Below the pieces are notes generated by a model. It saw only the letters and a program-made list of their open reading frames with translations. It was not told the DNA's origin and ran no database searches. A program made the translations under genes and the position numbers. Below are positions 43,184-53,643 of a DNA stretch of 64,000 nt, in pieces; within the stretch, counting starts at the first letter, position 1, and each line of letters starts with the position of its first letter. This DNA comes from Bedellia somnulentella. Lineage: Eukaryota > Arthropoda > Insecta > Lepidoptera > Bedelliidae. Location of the stretch: assembly GCA_963576735.1 (NCBI GenBank), contig OY755187.1:7254001-7318000 (forward strand). The letters are read 5' to 3'.

Positions 43184-44676
43184 ATGCAAAAGATGGCGCT
43201 TAACCATGGTAAATGTGGTGGTTGCCTACAAATTATACAAGATAGCCAATATTTATTATAATACAATGAGCAAAGACCATAAAAATAAATGGCACTGTCC
43301 AAAATGTTTCTCTCAGAGGCCAAAAACAAATAATAGTAATACTAATATTAATAAATTTCTTCGCTTAATTCCGCTAAATAATACCTGCAGTCTTCATGCA
43401 ACATGCACTGTGCACCGCCCGCCCTTCCACTTACAAGAAATCGAAAAGCAGACAATGCACCACACACACACCCTTATTATTAGTATTATATTAGTATTGC
43501 TATGGATTTCCGCAAAGTAACGCCTGATTCAATCCAAATAATAGTAACACACCGATCCGTCCATTACTTAATTTAAACCAAGAATCGCCAGAGAAGGATA
43601 GTATAAATGCCCAGAATAACAGCGTTGATAATATAACTATAAGGACAAAACGTAGAACCTCAATAGACGAAAGTTTACATTCTAATCCTGATGATGTGTT
43701 TGGCGATACAATAGATCCTAATCTCGATGAAAGCTCGCCCGAAATCCCTTCACAATCTGCAATGGAAAATTTAATGAAACTATTTGATAACTCTATATTA
43801 AAATTAAAGGAGGACATTATATCGGAAATCAAAAAAGCCATTAAAGATGAAATAAAGTCTTCTGTACTAGAACTTAAAAATGAGCTAAAAAAAGGCATTA
43901 CAATTCAAAATAAACAAAAAGATATACAAGAAACCCTATCTCAAACTATGCCAACTTTTGAGGAAGAAACATCTAAAATACAGTCAAAAATCCAGGAGCT
44001 ACAAAAAAATATTAAAGAGATAAGTGTCATACTAAAAAATGATGAATCCTTGATAGTACCCACAAAGAACACGCGAATGAGTCATATAAATAGTATAAAT
44101 AGTTCAAATGAAAAATCTATTGTTCTTTACGGGTTTGAAGAACGTCCTTGGGAACACGAAAATGAACTAGAAGATCGTATATCATACGTTATTCAAAATT
44201 TATTAGAAATAGACATTACAGGTTACATAGAAGAAATTAAAAGGATAGGGAGAAGAGGCAGGAATAGACCTATAATCGTAGAGCTGATGAGCAAAAAACT
44301 TAAAAAGCAAATTATATCAAGGAGTCATAAATTAAGGGGCACCGGTATTGCAATCAACGAATGTTTAAATGAAAAACAGCTTGAAGAACGAAGGGAGATG
44401 ATAGCTATATTAATAAAAGCGCGCCAAGATGGGCACACAGCAAACATATACAACAATCAACTCTATATCAATGGGAGAGAAATAAACCTCACACACGATA
44501 CCGAAGAAAATAAACTAAATAAAGAAAATAAACTACATACGAGAAACAATCTATTGATGAATAACTCCTTGACATCATTGAACTCTGCCGAAAAACAAAC
44601 AAAGGAACAACAAAGAGAATCAAACTCAAGCATGAATACAACAACAGAAACGACCATAAGAAATTTTCGTCTCTAA
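43184..44676 (+). pseudogene. CR1-like LINE ORF1: PHD-like finger, coiled coil, FP/RRM-like domain
   Basis: An ATG at 43184 opens a finger start (KCGGCLQII). After a frame change near 43258 come WHCPKCFSQ and then a second change near 43520. The last open stretch (to 44676) gives a lysine-rich coiled coil (about 43790-44040), then an RRM-like domain: SIVLYGFEERPWEHENELED, IKRIGRRGRNRPIIVEL and a C-terminal NNQLYINGREINL. The same plan occurs at 28692-29620. The protein would bind element RNA. ORF2 follows almost at once and may overlap. Confidence 0.75.
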
Positions 44677-44689
44677 CAGAAACATACTA

Positions 44690-45167
44690 TATCAAAATAT
44701 ACAAAGTTTAGGCAATAAACGACATATATTGGCAGAAGCTATGGATACGAAAGATAACAATAGCAGAATAGACATAATTTGCCTCTCCGAAACATGGATC
44801 ACGACCACTAAACGCAACATGTTAAGTTTGGAAGGATATCACTTAGCAGCGGACTACTGCCGCTCCAATCGTGAGGGAGGAGGGGTATGTATCTTCCTAA
44901 GGGATGACGCTGATCTGGAATATGAAGAAATTAACGACATATTATCTTTTTCTGTAGAATACATAATTGAAATTTGTGCTATTGAATTAACGAAATTAAA
45001 TATAATAATAGTAACTTTATACTGGCCGGATAGAAGAAGAGAGCCAGAACTTTTTTATGATTCACTTTCCAAGCTTCTTAAATTTTTAAATATTAAATAT
45101 AAACAAAAACATATAATTTTTGGGGGAGACTTCAATATTGATATCTTACAGTTAAACACATCTACAA
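44690..45167 (+). pseudogene. CR1-like LINE ORF2, endonuclease part, left of the insertion
   Basis: The frame contains YQNIQSLGNKRHILAEAMD, LSETWITTTKRN, REGGGVCIFLRDD and GGDFNIDIL, an AP-like endonuclease. A first ATG is at 44729, but homology begins upstream, as in the related LINE at 2642. The codons reach LNTST and are cut by the transposon at 45168. Joining to 47656 gives LNTSTITLLNLMKCYNF in frame. Confidence 0.88.
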
Positions 45168-47647
45168 TAGGGTGGGTCGATTTTTATAAATGTTATATAA
45201 TAAATATGGGTATGTTTTAAAAGTTGCATAAGGTGCTCAGAAATACAGTAAAAATAATTAAAAAAATATCACATATATGTTTGAGCCCTCTACCGAGACT
45301 TGAGTTTTCAAAAAATGAATTTTGCGTCCGTACTTCCGATTTCGTTTTACCACACCAAACTAAGTTCTATTCATCTCAATTGTAATTCCGATTTAAATTA
45401 AATACGTGTCGCGCTTGTAATGAGCTGTTGCCGCTTAGTGTACGCATGCATGAGCGAGATAGATAGATTAGAAATTTACATAATTTCCAAAAATTTGCAG
45501 TGAACTCGTGAATTTTGCCCCGCCAAGCCACTATTGTTTTTGAGAGACTAATTGATCGTTTATGCATCATTTAACTTTTATCGTATTGTTAAGTGATTGT
45601 TTTATCATTATTTATTAATCATAATACAATTGACAAGTAGGTACAATAATGCTCGTAAAATGAATCCAATACATTTTAAAACTCGAAGTGAAGTGTGTTG
45701 TCCTATATTTGGAACACCATCTGAACTTTCAGAGAGTGTTTTACCTACTGTAAGTGACATTATAAAGTATATTTTATAGGTGAGATATGACTTGCAAGAA
45801 CAAAACTCCGGCAAACAGCCGCCCGTTACCGAAGTTCACGTGGTAGTTTGTCGTGGCATCGAAAAGATCTGGGCTTCGGCTTCAATTCCGATTGTGAGCT
45901 CCAAACGCATCAAGGACCTTATAAAGAAGTATTATGATGAGTACTTAAAGTTAATTCGATATCCGACACAAAAAAGAACTGAGACATACACAGAAAAAGT
46001 TCGCATATTCCGAGAAACATCGATGACAAGACTTTTCGATGTTTCATCTTGTAAGTGCTTGACTCTTGAATCCTGCAAATGCCCTAAGGACCAAAAGGTG
46101 CCCCTTATCGAGCGTTATTTTATGTTGGACCAAAGAAACGAGAGGAAAATGATGATGGGGCGCATCGATCAATGCAATGTAACTGTATCAGAATTAGCCT
46201 TTGAAAGGGATCCTATAGCATCGACATCCACCTCCGAGTGCGAAGAATCCTATAATACATTACGACTTCCTAAACTTGCAAGTATCTGTGATAGATATGG
46301 AGTTTCCAACCAATCTGCGGCTGCAATTGCGACTGCAGTATTGCAAGATGTTGGTTTAGTGTCGACTGAAGAGAATCGATTGATAATTGATGAAAGCAAA
46401 GTACGGCGAGCCCGAAATAAAGCAAGGCAAAATCTACAAATAAATACAAACCAAAGCGCGCTGGAAAGCATTTATTTCGACGGGAGAAAAGACAAAACAC
46501 TTCTTATCTTTTTGAGAAAAAAGATAATATAATCGATCCTATCGGCGAGTGGTAGTGAAGGAGCATATTTCTCTCATAAGTGAACCGAACTCACAATATT
46601 TAAGGCATACGACACCACGAATTGGAACTGGAAAAGCTATTTGTGATCAATAACGTGCCGTCGAACGATTTGAAATGAAAAACTAATACTAATACTGGAT
46701 GGAAGTCCGGAGCTATACGCCTCATGGAAGTACGTTTAAAAAGGCCACTTCAATGGTTTGTTTGTCTGCTGCACGCAAACGAATTGCCATTAAGACATTT
46801 AATCAGCGAGTTAGATGGTCGAACCAGCGGGCTTCAAGGATTTACCGGGCCTATCGGAAAGATACTAGAAACCTGCGAGAATCGATCAGTGAAAACATTT
46901 GTCCCCGTCGCCTGCAATCTTATTGCTCTGAAAGAAGAAGTCATTAGGTCTTTAAGCACTGATCAAAAATATATGTACGAAATAAGCCAAGCAGTATCAT
47001 CGGGTGTTTGCAGCGACGAACTTGCAAACAAGCAGCCCGGCACAATGTCTCATTCTCGCTGGCTTACAACAGCGAACCGCATATTACGCCTTTACATTGG
47101 GACCACTGAACCATCGCAAAATTTACAGACACTAGTGGAGTACATCATGAACTGACAAACAAATCCAATATTCTGATGAAATTTCCCAACTTTCCCTGCC
47201 ATACTCTAGCGGTTGAGCGATGCGTAAAGCTGGTGACCGAAGCCTCAATCACTGTAGCAGGAGAAAAAGCACGAGATCTTTCGATTCTAAATCTGAATAT
47301 AAGCGTTAATTTACCAATTTGTACCTCATGATTAACTTTTTTTTTGTCGTTTAAACTTAATTAGTATAGATTTTTCTTTGAATTTATTATAAAAACATGT
47401 ATCTTATAGAGAAAAACAGAGTTTTTTATTTAATTTTACTTGGTTAATTAAGATTTAGCCCTTAAGTAACTAATGAGTGAAAAATCCAAAAATCTGAAAT
47501 TTCAATCGCAGGTAGAGGGCTATAAAGTATAATCAAATCAAAACCGTGAAACGTTATTTAAAACTACTAATTATTCTGCAACTTTTGATACCTACCCATA
47601 TTAAAAAATCGTAAAAAAATTATTTTTGCCTAAATCGACCCAACCTA
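45168..47647 (+). mobile_element. 2480-bp DNA transposon, 8-bp target duplication
   Basis: The termini are TAGGGTGGGTCGATTT (left) and the reverse complement of TAGGTTGGGTCGATTT (right), one mismatch in 16. Further in, AATATGGGTATGT...AAAAGTTGC on the left matches an inverted AATATGGGTAGGT...AAAAGTTGC on the right. ATCTACAA lies on both sides (45160-45167 and 47648-47655). Removing the element and one copy restores the LINE frame perfectly. An 8-bp duplication is shared by hAT-like and some other cut-and-paste groups. The encoded protein does not show a hAT dimerisation motif that I can see. Confidence 0.9.
45660..47330 (+). pseudogene. transposase-like protein of the 2480-bp transposon
   Basis: An ATG at 45660 starts MNPIHFKTRSEVCC and runs to a TAG at 45777-45779. 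The same frame continues to 46532. It contains RIKDLIKKYYDEYLKLI, the cysteine cluster SCKCLTLESCKC, and AAAIATAVLQDVGLVSTEEN followed by YFDGRKDKTL. After frame changes, 46724-47155 gives QWFVCLLHANELPLRHL, STDQKYMYEI, SHSRWLTTANRILRLYI, and then FPCHTLAVERCVKLVTEA at about 47190. I recognise these phrases from large families of arthropod proteins usually labelled uncharacterised. Position inside terminal repeats makes a transposase role likely. The catalytic residues are not identified. Stops and shifts make this copy dead. Confidence 0.65.
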
Positions 47648-47655
47648 ATCTACAA

Positions 47656-50029
47656 TAACTCTTCTTAACCTTATGAAATGTTATAACTTTATTCAAATTG
47701 TAAATGAACCAACCAGAATAACAAAAAACACAGCAAGTGCCTTAGATCTAGTATTCATCAATTTTAAGAACTCGTCATATGATACTAAATGTCTGATAAA
47801 GGATTTCGGATTCTCAGACCATAAAGGAGTAATTGTTAAACTTCCTATTATAGAATGTAAACAAAATATTGTATGGTACACGAATATAAGAATATTTAGT
47901 CAAAAAAATATAAATAATTTTAGGCAAGAATTATCGAGAGTTAATTGGATAGAGCTATTGCCAATAAACAACGACTTCAATTTAAATTTTACCTTATTCC
48001 ATAATCAGATTAACTCAATACTTAATTCAAATATAAAAACTAAATTCATAAAGTTGAAGAATAAGAAAAGTAAAACATGGATAACTAAAGGCATAAAAAT
48101 ATCCTGTAAAAATAAACGTTTATTAAGAATACTAAAATCGCAAGCAAAAAATACTATTATAGATAGGTTCTGTAAACAATACGAAAAAACATTAAAAAAA
48201 ACGGTAGAAAACTCAAAGAAAAATCAATATAAAACCAGACTAAAAAGATCATCTAATATTACCAAAACTATGTGGCAAGTAGTGCGGGAGCAAACAAACA
48301 AAAACAAGCAAAATAACAAAAAAAAACTTAAACTTATAATCAATGACTCGTTAACCGAAAACCCTATACAAATAGCGAATTATTTTAATGAATATTTTAC
48401 CACAGTTGGAGCGCCACAGCTAGGGTGTGACACTCCTTCCGGCCGGCCGGTTTTAGGTCCCACCATTAATTCATTATTCTGTCATACCACAGATACAGCA
48501 GAGGTATATACTATTATCCAGAAAATGAAAAATAAACATAGTTACGGTTTTGATGAGATACCTCCATCTTTAGTGAAGGAATGTACTCAAGAACTAATAT
48601 CACCGCTCTCTTATCTAATAAACCAATCATTTAATGAGGGCGTAGTACCTGACCTTCTAAAGATCTCCATTGTCAAACCTTTTCACAAATCAGGCAGTGA
48701 TAAAAACTGCGACAATTACCGGCCCGTTGCTCTACTTTCAACTTTTTCGAAAATATTTGAAACAGCTATGTACAATCGCGTTTACAACTTTTGTGAGAGA
48801 TTCAAACTTTTCCATGACGCTCAAAATGGTTTTCGGAAAGGGCGATCAACGGGATTAGGAGTTTTCAAGTATGTAAACGAAGCATTAAAAATTATAAACA
48901 ATAAAAAACATGCTATTGGTTGTCTATTAGATATGAGCAAAGCTTATGATAGAGTGTTATATAAAATATTACTAAAAAAACTGTACGACATAGGTATTCG
49001 GGGCAAAGCTTATGACTGGTTTACATCTTACCTCAACAATCGCGCACAGTATGTGGAGGTGCTACACCATGACTTCACATTAGGACATATAAATAGAGTA
49101 ACATCAGAAAAATCCATATTACAAAAATCTATTCCACAAGGCAGTGTACTCGGCTGCATACTATTCCTTATTTATATTAATGATTTACCTAGTATTATAG
49201 ACGTACCATGCAACCTTTTTGCGGATGACATTTCATTGATCATACCATGTGATGATCCCCAAAATTTAAATCAAAGCCTCAATTCAAATTTAAATATAAT
49301 TTCAAACTGGTTAGAGGATCACAATTTAAGAATTAATTTTACAAAAACCAAGTTAATGCAATTTCGACCATATCAAAAAACACCACTTGACATACAATTT
49401 AAATATAAAAATATTCCTATTGAATTGGTAGATAATTATAACCTTCTAGGAATAACAGTCGATAGCAATTTTAACTGGAAATTTCACATAAATAAGATAA
49501 CAAGTAAATTAAGTAGTTTTACATACGCTCTCTTTGAATTAAAAAAAGCCACCGACCAAAAGACCGCTTCTGCAGCTTACTACGCGTACGCGCATTCCTG
49601 GCTGCGCTATGGGGTAATGCTGTGGGGGAGCAGCACTGATGTCGGGAAAGTTTTTATACTCCAAAAGAAGTGTATACGCATTTTGGCCAATATAGATAGT
49701 ACAACCAGTTGTAGAACCTATTTCAAGAAATATCGTATACTCACTCTCGCATCACTTTATATCCTAGAAATATGTATGTATGTAATAAATAATATTAATA
49801 GCTTTCCCATTTACTCAAGGCCAGCAAACTTAAGACCTTAAACCAGGCTCGCCATAGTTCAAACTAAATTAAAGATGGTTGACAACGGTCCGTTCTCGAT
49901 GGCGGTCAAAGTATATAATGCGCTACCAGACAGTATAAAAAATGCCCAAAAGTCATTCAAAACGCAACTTACAAATTTTTTGATCGATAAGTGTTACTAT
50001 ACGTTGAATGAGTATTTTACTGACAAATA
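47656..50029 (+). pseudogene. CR1-like LINE ORF2, end of endonuclease and reverse transcriptase
   Basis: Continuation of 44690-45167 after the transposon: NEPTRITKNTASALDLVF and SDHKG finish the endonuclease. The reverse transcriptase follows: NYRPVALLSTFSKIFE, GFRKGRST, LDMSKAYDRV, IPQGSVLGCILFLIYIND and FADD at 49218-49229. The C terminus has SAAYYAYAHSWLRYGVMLWG. A stop at 49839-49841 ends this frame. The final 60 codons (KVYNALPDSIKNAQ, YTLNEYFTDK) are in another frame to about 50029. Apart from this late break and the transposon, ORF2 is well preserved. Confidence 0.88.
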
Positions 50030-50311
50030 AATAATCTGATTTTTAGTTAATAATTAAAGAAGTAATTTTATTATATTATATTGCAATTACTAAATAATTT
50101 AATGATATATTTTTAATGTTTTATTGTATTTTTTTCATATTTTGTAAATAATTTTGTATTTTTCTTCTTATGTGTTGTAGAATAAGAATTTAGTTATTAA
50201 GTATTGTTGTTGTGCCCCAACGGGGTCTTGTTTGTCCTACACTATGATATGTTAAGATCTTACCTGTAAAACAAGAATGCAAATAAATGAATTGAATTGA
50301 ATTGAATTGAA
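50030..50311 (+). other. LINE 3' untranslated region with (ATTGA)n end
   Basis: AT-rich 3' region that includes CCCCAACGGGG and ends ATGAATTGAATTGAATTGAA at about 50288-50309. A simple-repeat end instead of poly(A) is usual for CR1-group elements. Confidence 0.8.
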
Positions 50312-50332
50312 CTTAAAATTAATAAAACTCAG

Positions 50333-50890
50333 TTGCAAGTAGTAATTTCAGTAGATATTGCACATATTAAATCACATTTAATTAATATCGAATCAAATAT
50401 TATAATTTTAGAACGCCTTTGTAATGAAATCAATATCATACAAATTAAACTAGAATGTCACAGTTCATTACAGCCGTTAGAAGCGCGATACCAAAGTTGC
50501 AACTTAAATAAGGCTAACGCTGTAATTGGTAATGTGTCTCCTATTCATTTGCATAATTTAGACTTAGATGATTTCAAACCCGGAGATAATTTAACATCCA
50601 TTTTAAATAATTAAAATACAATTAAAAGAGATAAACAACCCCACATTGTGGAGTATGGGACACATTATTCAATCCTTGTTTATGTAATTTTATACTTAAT
50701 TATATTATATTTACTGTACTTAGTTATTAGAATGTCCATTAAGAAATTGAACAACCACCCTTTTAAAGTAAGAACCAGTAAAGGAAAATCCATAACTCTA
50801 TCTACCCCCGAAGATATAGAAATGACAGACAGACCAGACGCTAATCATGAAAATGTTAGCCCAATAGCTCCACTGAGAAGTAAAATATAA
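50333..50890 (+). pseudogene. envelope-like C-terminal fragment of an LTR retroelement
   Basis: Two adjoining open stretches. The first (50333-50614) is leucine/isoleucine-rich with helical spacing. The second (50648-50890) begins with about 25 hydrophobic residues (LVYVILYLIILYLLYLVI), a membrane anchor, then a basic cytoplasmic tail. A polypurine run and an LTR-like sequence follow at once. This order (helical stalk, anchor, short tail, polypurine tract, LTR) fits the env end of errantivirus-like Gypsy elements. There is no fusion or receptor region here, and identity is uncertain. Confidence 0.4.
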
Positions 50891-50926
50891 TACGCGACTT
50901 TGGAAGTTTAACCCAAAAGCTTCTTC

Positions 50927-50942
50927 TTAAAGGGGGGGGGGG
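50927..50942 (+). promoter_or_regulatory. polypurine tract
   Basis: AAAGGGGGGGGGG-type run directly before the putative LTR at 50943. It would prime plus-strand DNA synthesis in an LTR retroelement. Confidence 0.65.
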
Positions 50943-51165
50943 TGTTATACCCTGGATATGTTAAGGTTATTGCTTGCCCACCTAATAGCAGCTCACTAGT
51001 CAGCATATTTACATCCTTCAGTTATTGTTCCTTTCCTACTTACACCCAGTCAGTCTTCATTTGGATCTTTAAGAGTGCGGTTGTCCAAAAACTTATCCTT
51101 CGTTTGTTTCAGTAACAATTAATTATTCTTTTTTTTAAAAGTGAGTTTCATTTTCCGGGCTAACA
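50943..51165 (+). repeat. putative 3' LTR, 223 bp
   Basis: It starts TGTTATACCCTGG after the polypurine run and ends GGGCTAACA, giving TGTTA...TAACA ends. No second copy is present in the window, so the right edge is inferred. Confidence 0.55.
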
Positions 51166-51169
51166 GTAC

Positions 51170-52800
51170 ATAATCCGAAAGCATTTTGGACTTATGTAAA
51201 TAATGGGAGATGTGCACTTGGTCATCCCAATGTTATGACTCTAGGCGATAAATCCGCCAATTCAGGGGAGCAAATCGTAAATCTATTTGGCGATTATTTC
51301 CACTCTACTTTTCGTAACACTTCGCGCACAGGCGCTAATCAGCATTCTGTCACAATGTTGAACTTTAGCTTTATTGGCTCTATTGACTTTGACACAGTGG
51401 AGATAACTAAAATATTAAAAGGGTTAGATCTCAATATAGGCGGTGGACCCGATATGATACCCCCTCTTTTCATCGTTAGTTGTGCGAATGAAATGGCCTC
51501 CCCATAAATACACTTATTTGAAAGATCAATTGCTGAAGGTTACTTTCCTGAAATATGGAAATCAGTCTTCATTACTCCTGTGCTCAAAAGTGGAGAGTAA
51601 GGTAAAATTGAGAATTACAGGCCTATATCAAAGCTATGCTTGTTCGCCAAGGTCTTTGAACAAATAGTGTATAACCAGGTCTACTCAGCCTTGAGTCCCA
51701 GTTTTAGCGAGGAACAACATGGTTTCTTAAGGAAACAATCAACTGTATCAAACCTTGATATCACAGATGACTTTATTAGTAGCTGTATGGATGCTGGAGT
51801 TCAAGTCGATGGTTTATACACAGACTACAAAAAATGCTTTGACCGTATTGCCCATCCTATACAGTTGTGCGAGTTGGAAGCTATCGGTATTCATGGCGAT
51901 CTTCTCAGTTGGTTTGCCTCCTATATAAAAAATAGATCAATGGATTTACGTCATCCTGGCTACCCGTCCCCTCTGGTGTTCCCCAAAGATCATTACTAGG
52001 GCCACTTCTATTTATCATATTTATACATGACATAAAAATATGTATAGGGAATTCTAAGATAGTTTTGTATGCAGATGATATGAAGATTCTTAAGTGCATT
52101 CAGTCTCTAACAGATGTTAGCAAACTCCAAGATGACCTTAATAATTTTCAAAGTTATTGTGAAACTAAAAAGCTGGATTTGAATGTCTCAAAATGTTTTT
52201 TTATGACTTTTACTCGCAAAAAACCACCATTGAAGGTAACTATAGTCTAAGATGCATCCAATTGACCAGAGTTACAGAAACGAGGGATTTAATGGTGCTA
52301 CATGACAGCAAACTCTTATTCGACAAGCATATAGAGCACATAGTGGTAAAGGCTTCCAGGACATTAGGTTTTATAATACGATGTTCTAGGGTCTTTAAGA
52401 ACATTAAAACGATAAAAAGATTATATTGTTCGTTTGGCAGGTCTATTCTAGAATACGCTTCGGAAGTATGGATCACACAATATAATATCTATATATCCCG
52501 CATATAAGCAATTCAGCGGCGTTTTCTTAGGTTTCTAGGTTTTGAGGCTGGTGTGACTTCGCTTGATTATAGTGATCGATGTAAGAGATACCCTTATCAG
52601 AGAGAAAGAACATTTTCTGATACCTGTTATTTATTAAAACTCCTAAACGGAACATTGATTGTCCAGAACTTGTCTCAAAAATTAATATTAATGTTCCAAG
52701 TAGATTAAGCAGACAGTATACATCATTGGCAATTCACAGATTCAATACAAATTATAGAAAATACGCATATTACAACGATATTTGTCAAAAACTAATATAG
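51170..52800 (+). pseudogene. Jockey-type LINE reverse transcriptase, decayed and 5'-truncated
   Basis: Pieces in several frames: GDKSANSGEQIVNLFGDYF, FITPVLKSGE, then NYRPISKLCLFAKVFEQI, LYTDYKKCFDRI, SYIKNRSM, YADDMKIL (catalytic YADD near 52066-52077), LQDDLNNFQSYC and LDLNVSKC. The last two phrases are typical of Jockey-clade elements. Stops and shifts occur near 51508, 51599, 51999, 52250 and 52507. The 5' part is missing. The fragment ends near 52800. Confidence 0.75.
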
Positions 52801-53397
52801 ATATATTCAACTCAAAGTAAGCGGTATTTTGAAAGCTAGTGTTACTTTTGATATACTAATTGTTTTATTTAGTTCACCAAGCGTGTTACAAAACCAATGT
52901 TTTACTGTAATTATTTTGGTAAATATTTGTGAAAACTCCTAATTGGCTAATAGAAATGTTATGATTTATACTTACATATGTTTCAGAACAATGTAAATAT
53001 AAAAAAAAAACTGGCTCACAGCAATCTAGGAGACGAGCCCACTCCCATTGAACTTGACGGCAAAATGGCTCATCCCAAAGCCTCTGAGAAGACAGATTCA
53101 TAGGGACATTTGCGTTTGGACTGACTAAATCCAACAAATTCAAATAAAAAATATTCACAATTAAACCAAAATCAAAATTCATTGCTATAAATTTAGTTAT
53201 ACTCTATTAGACAAAATAATAAATAAAATTGAAAAATAAGAATTGATTATTATCAAAATTAAATTAATTGAATATTAATTCCTTATAACTAAACTAAAAT
53301 AACTTTTAACCTTTCCCACAAGCACACCACACGCGTGCGCGAACATCTCCGACGCACAACAGTATAAAATAATGTTTATAAAATATATACATATATA
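52801..53397. other. no recognised gene
   Basis: AT-rich. A minus-strand open stretch (52886-53182) has no family match. TATATACATATATATG lies directly before the LTR-like block. Confidence 0.5.
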
Positions 53398-53643
53398 TGT
53401 AGCGACGCGCTATCGGTATACAATGACGCGCACTACATAGAAACGCTGAAAGTGCAAGAAGAATCACATTCCACAGCAACACGAAAACACGCGTCATCAA
53501 GACTCGTCATACAATTTCTACATCGCGCAATCGAAGTTTCTAAAATGTTTACTATATATACAAGTTCCAACTTAATTCAGTTGGACCGCGGTCCCCAGGC
53601 ATACCACTGCCTGGCGGAAGATCTTCCCTTTTCCTCCACATGG
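53398..53643 (+). promoter_or_regulatory. LTR-like promoter block, copy B
   Basis: The same block as 29639-29900 but on the opposite strand: TGTAGCGACGCGC at the start, ACTATATATACAAG with TTCAGTTGG about 25 bases on, and TTCCTCCACATGG at the end. TCAGT is the insect initiator consensus. Here it directly precedes a Gypsy reverse transcriptase without any gag. Confidence 0.65.
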
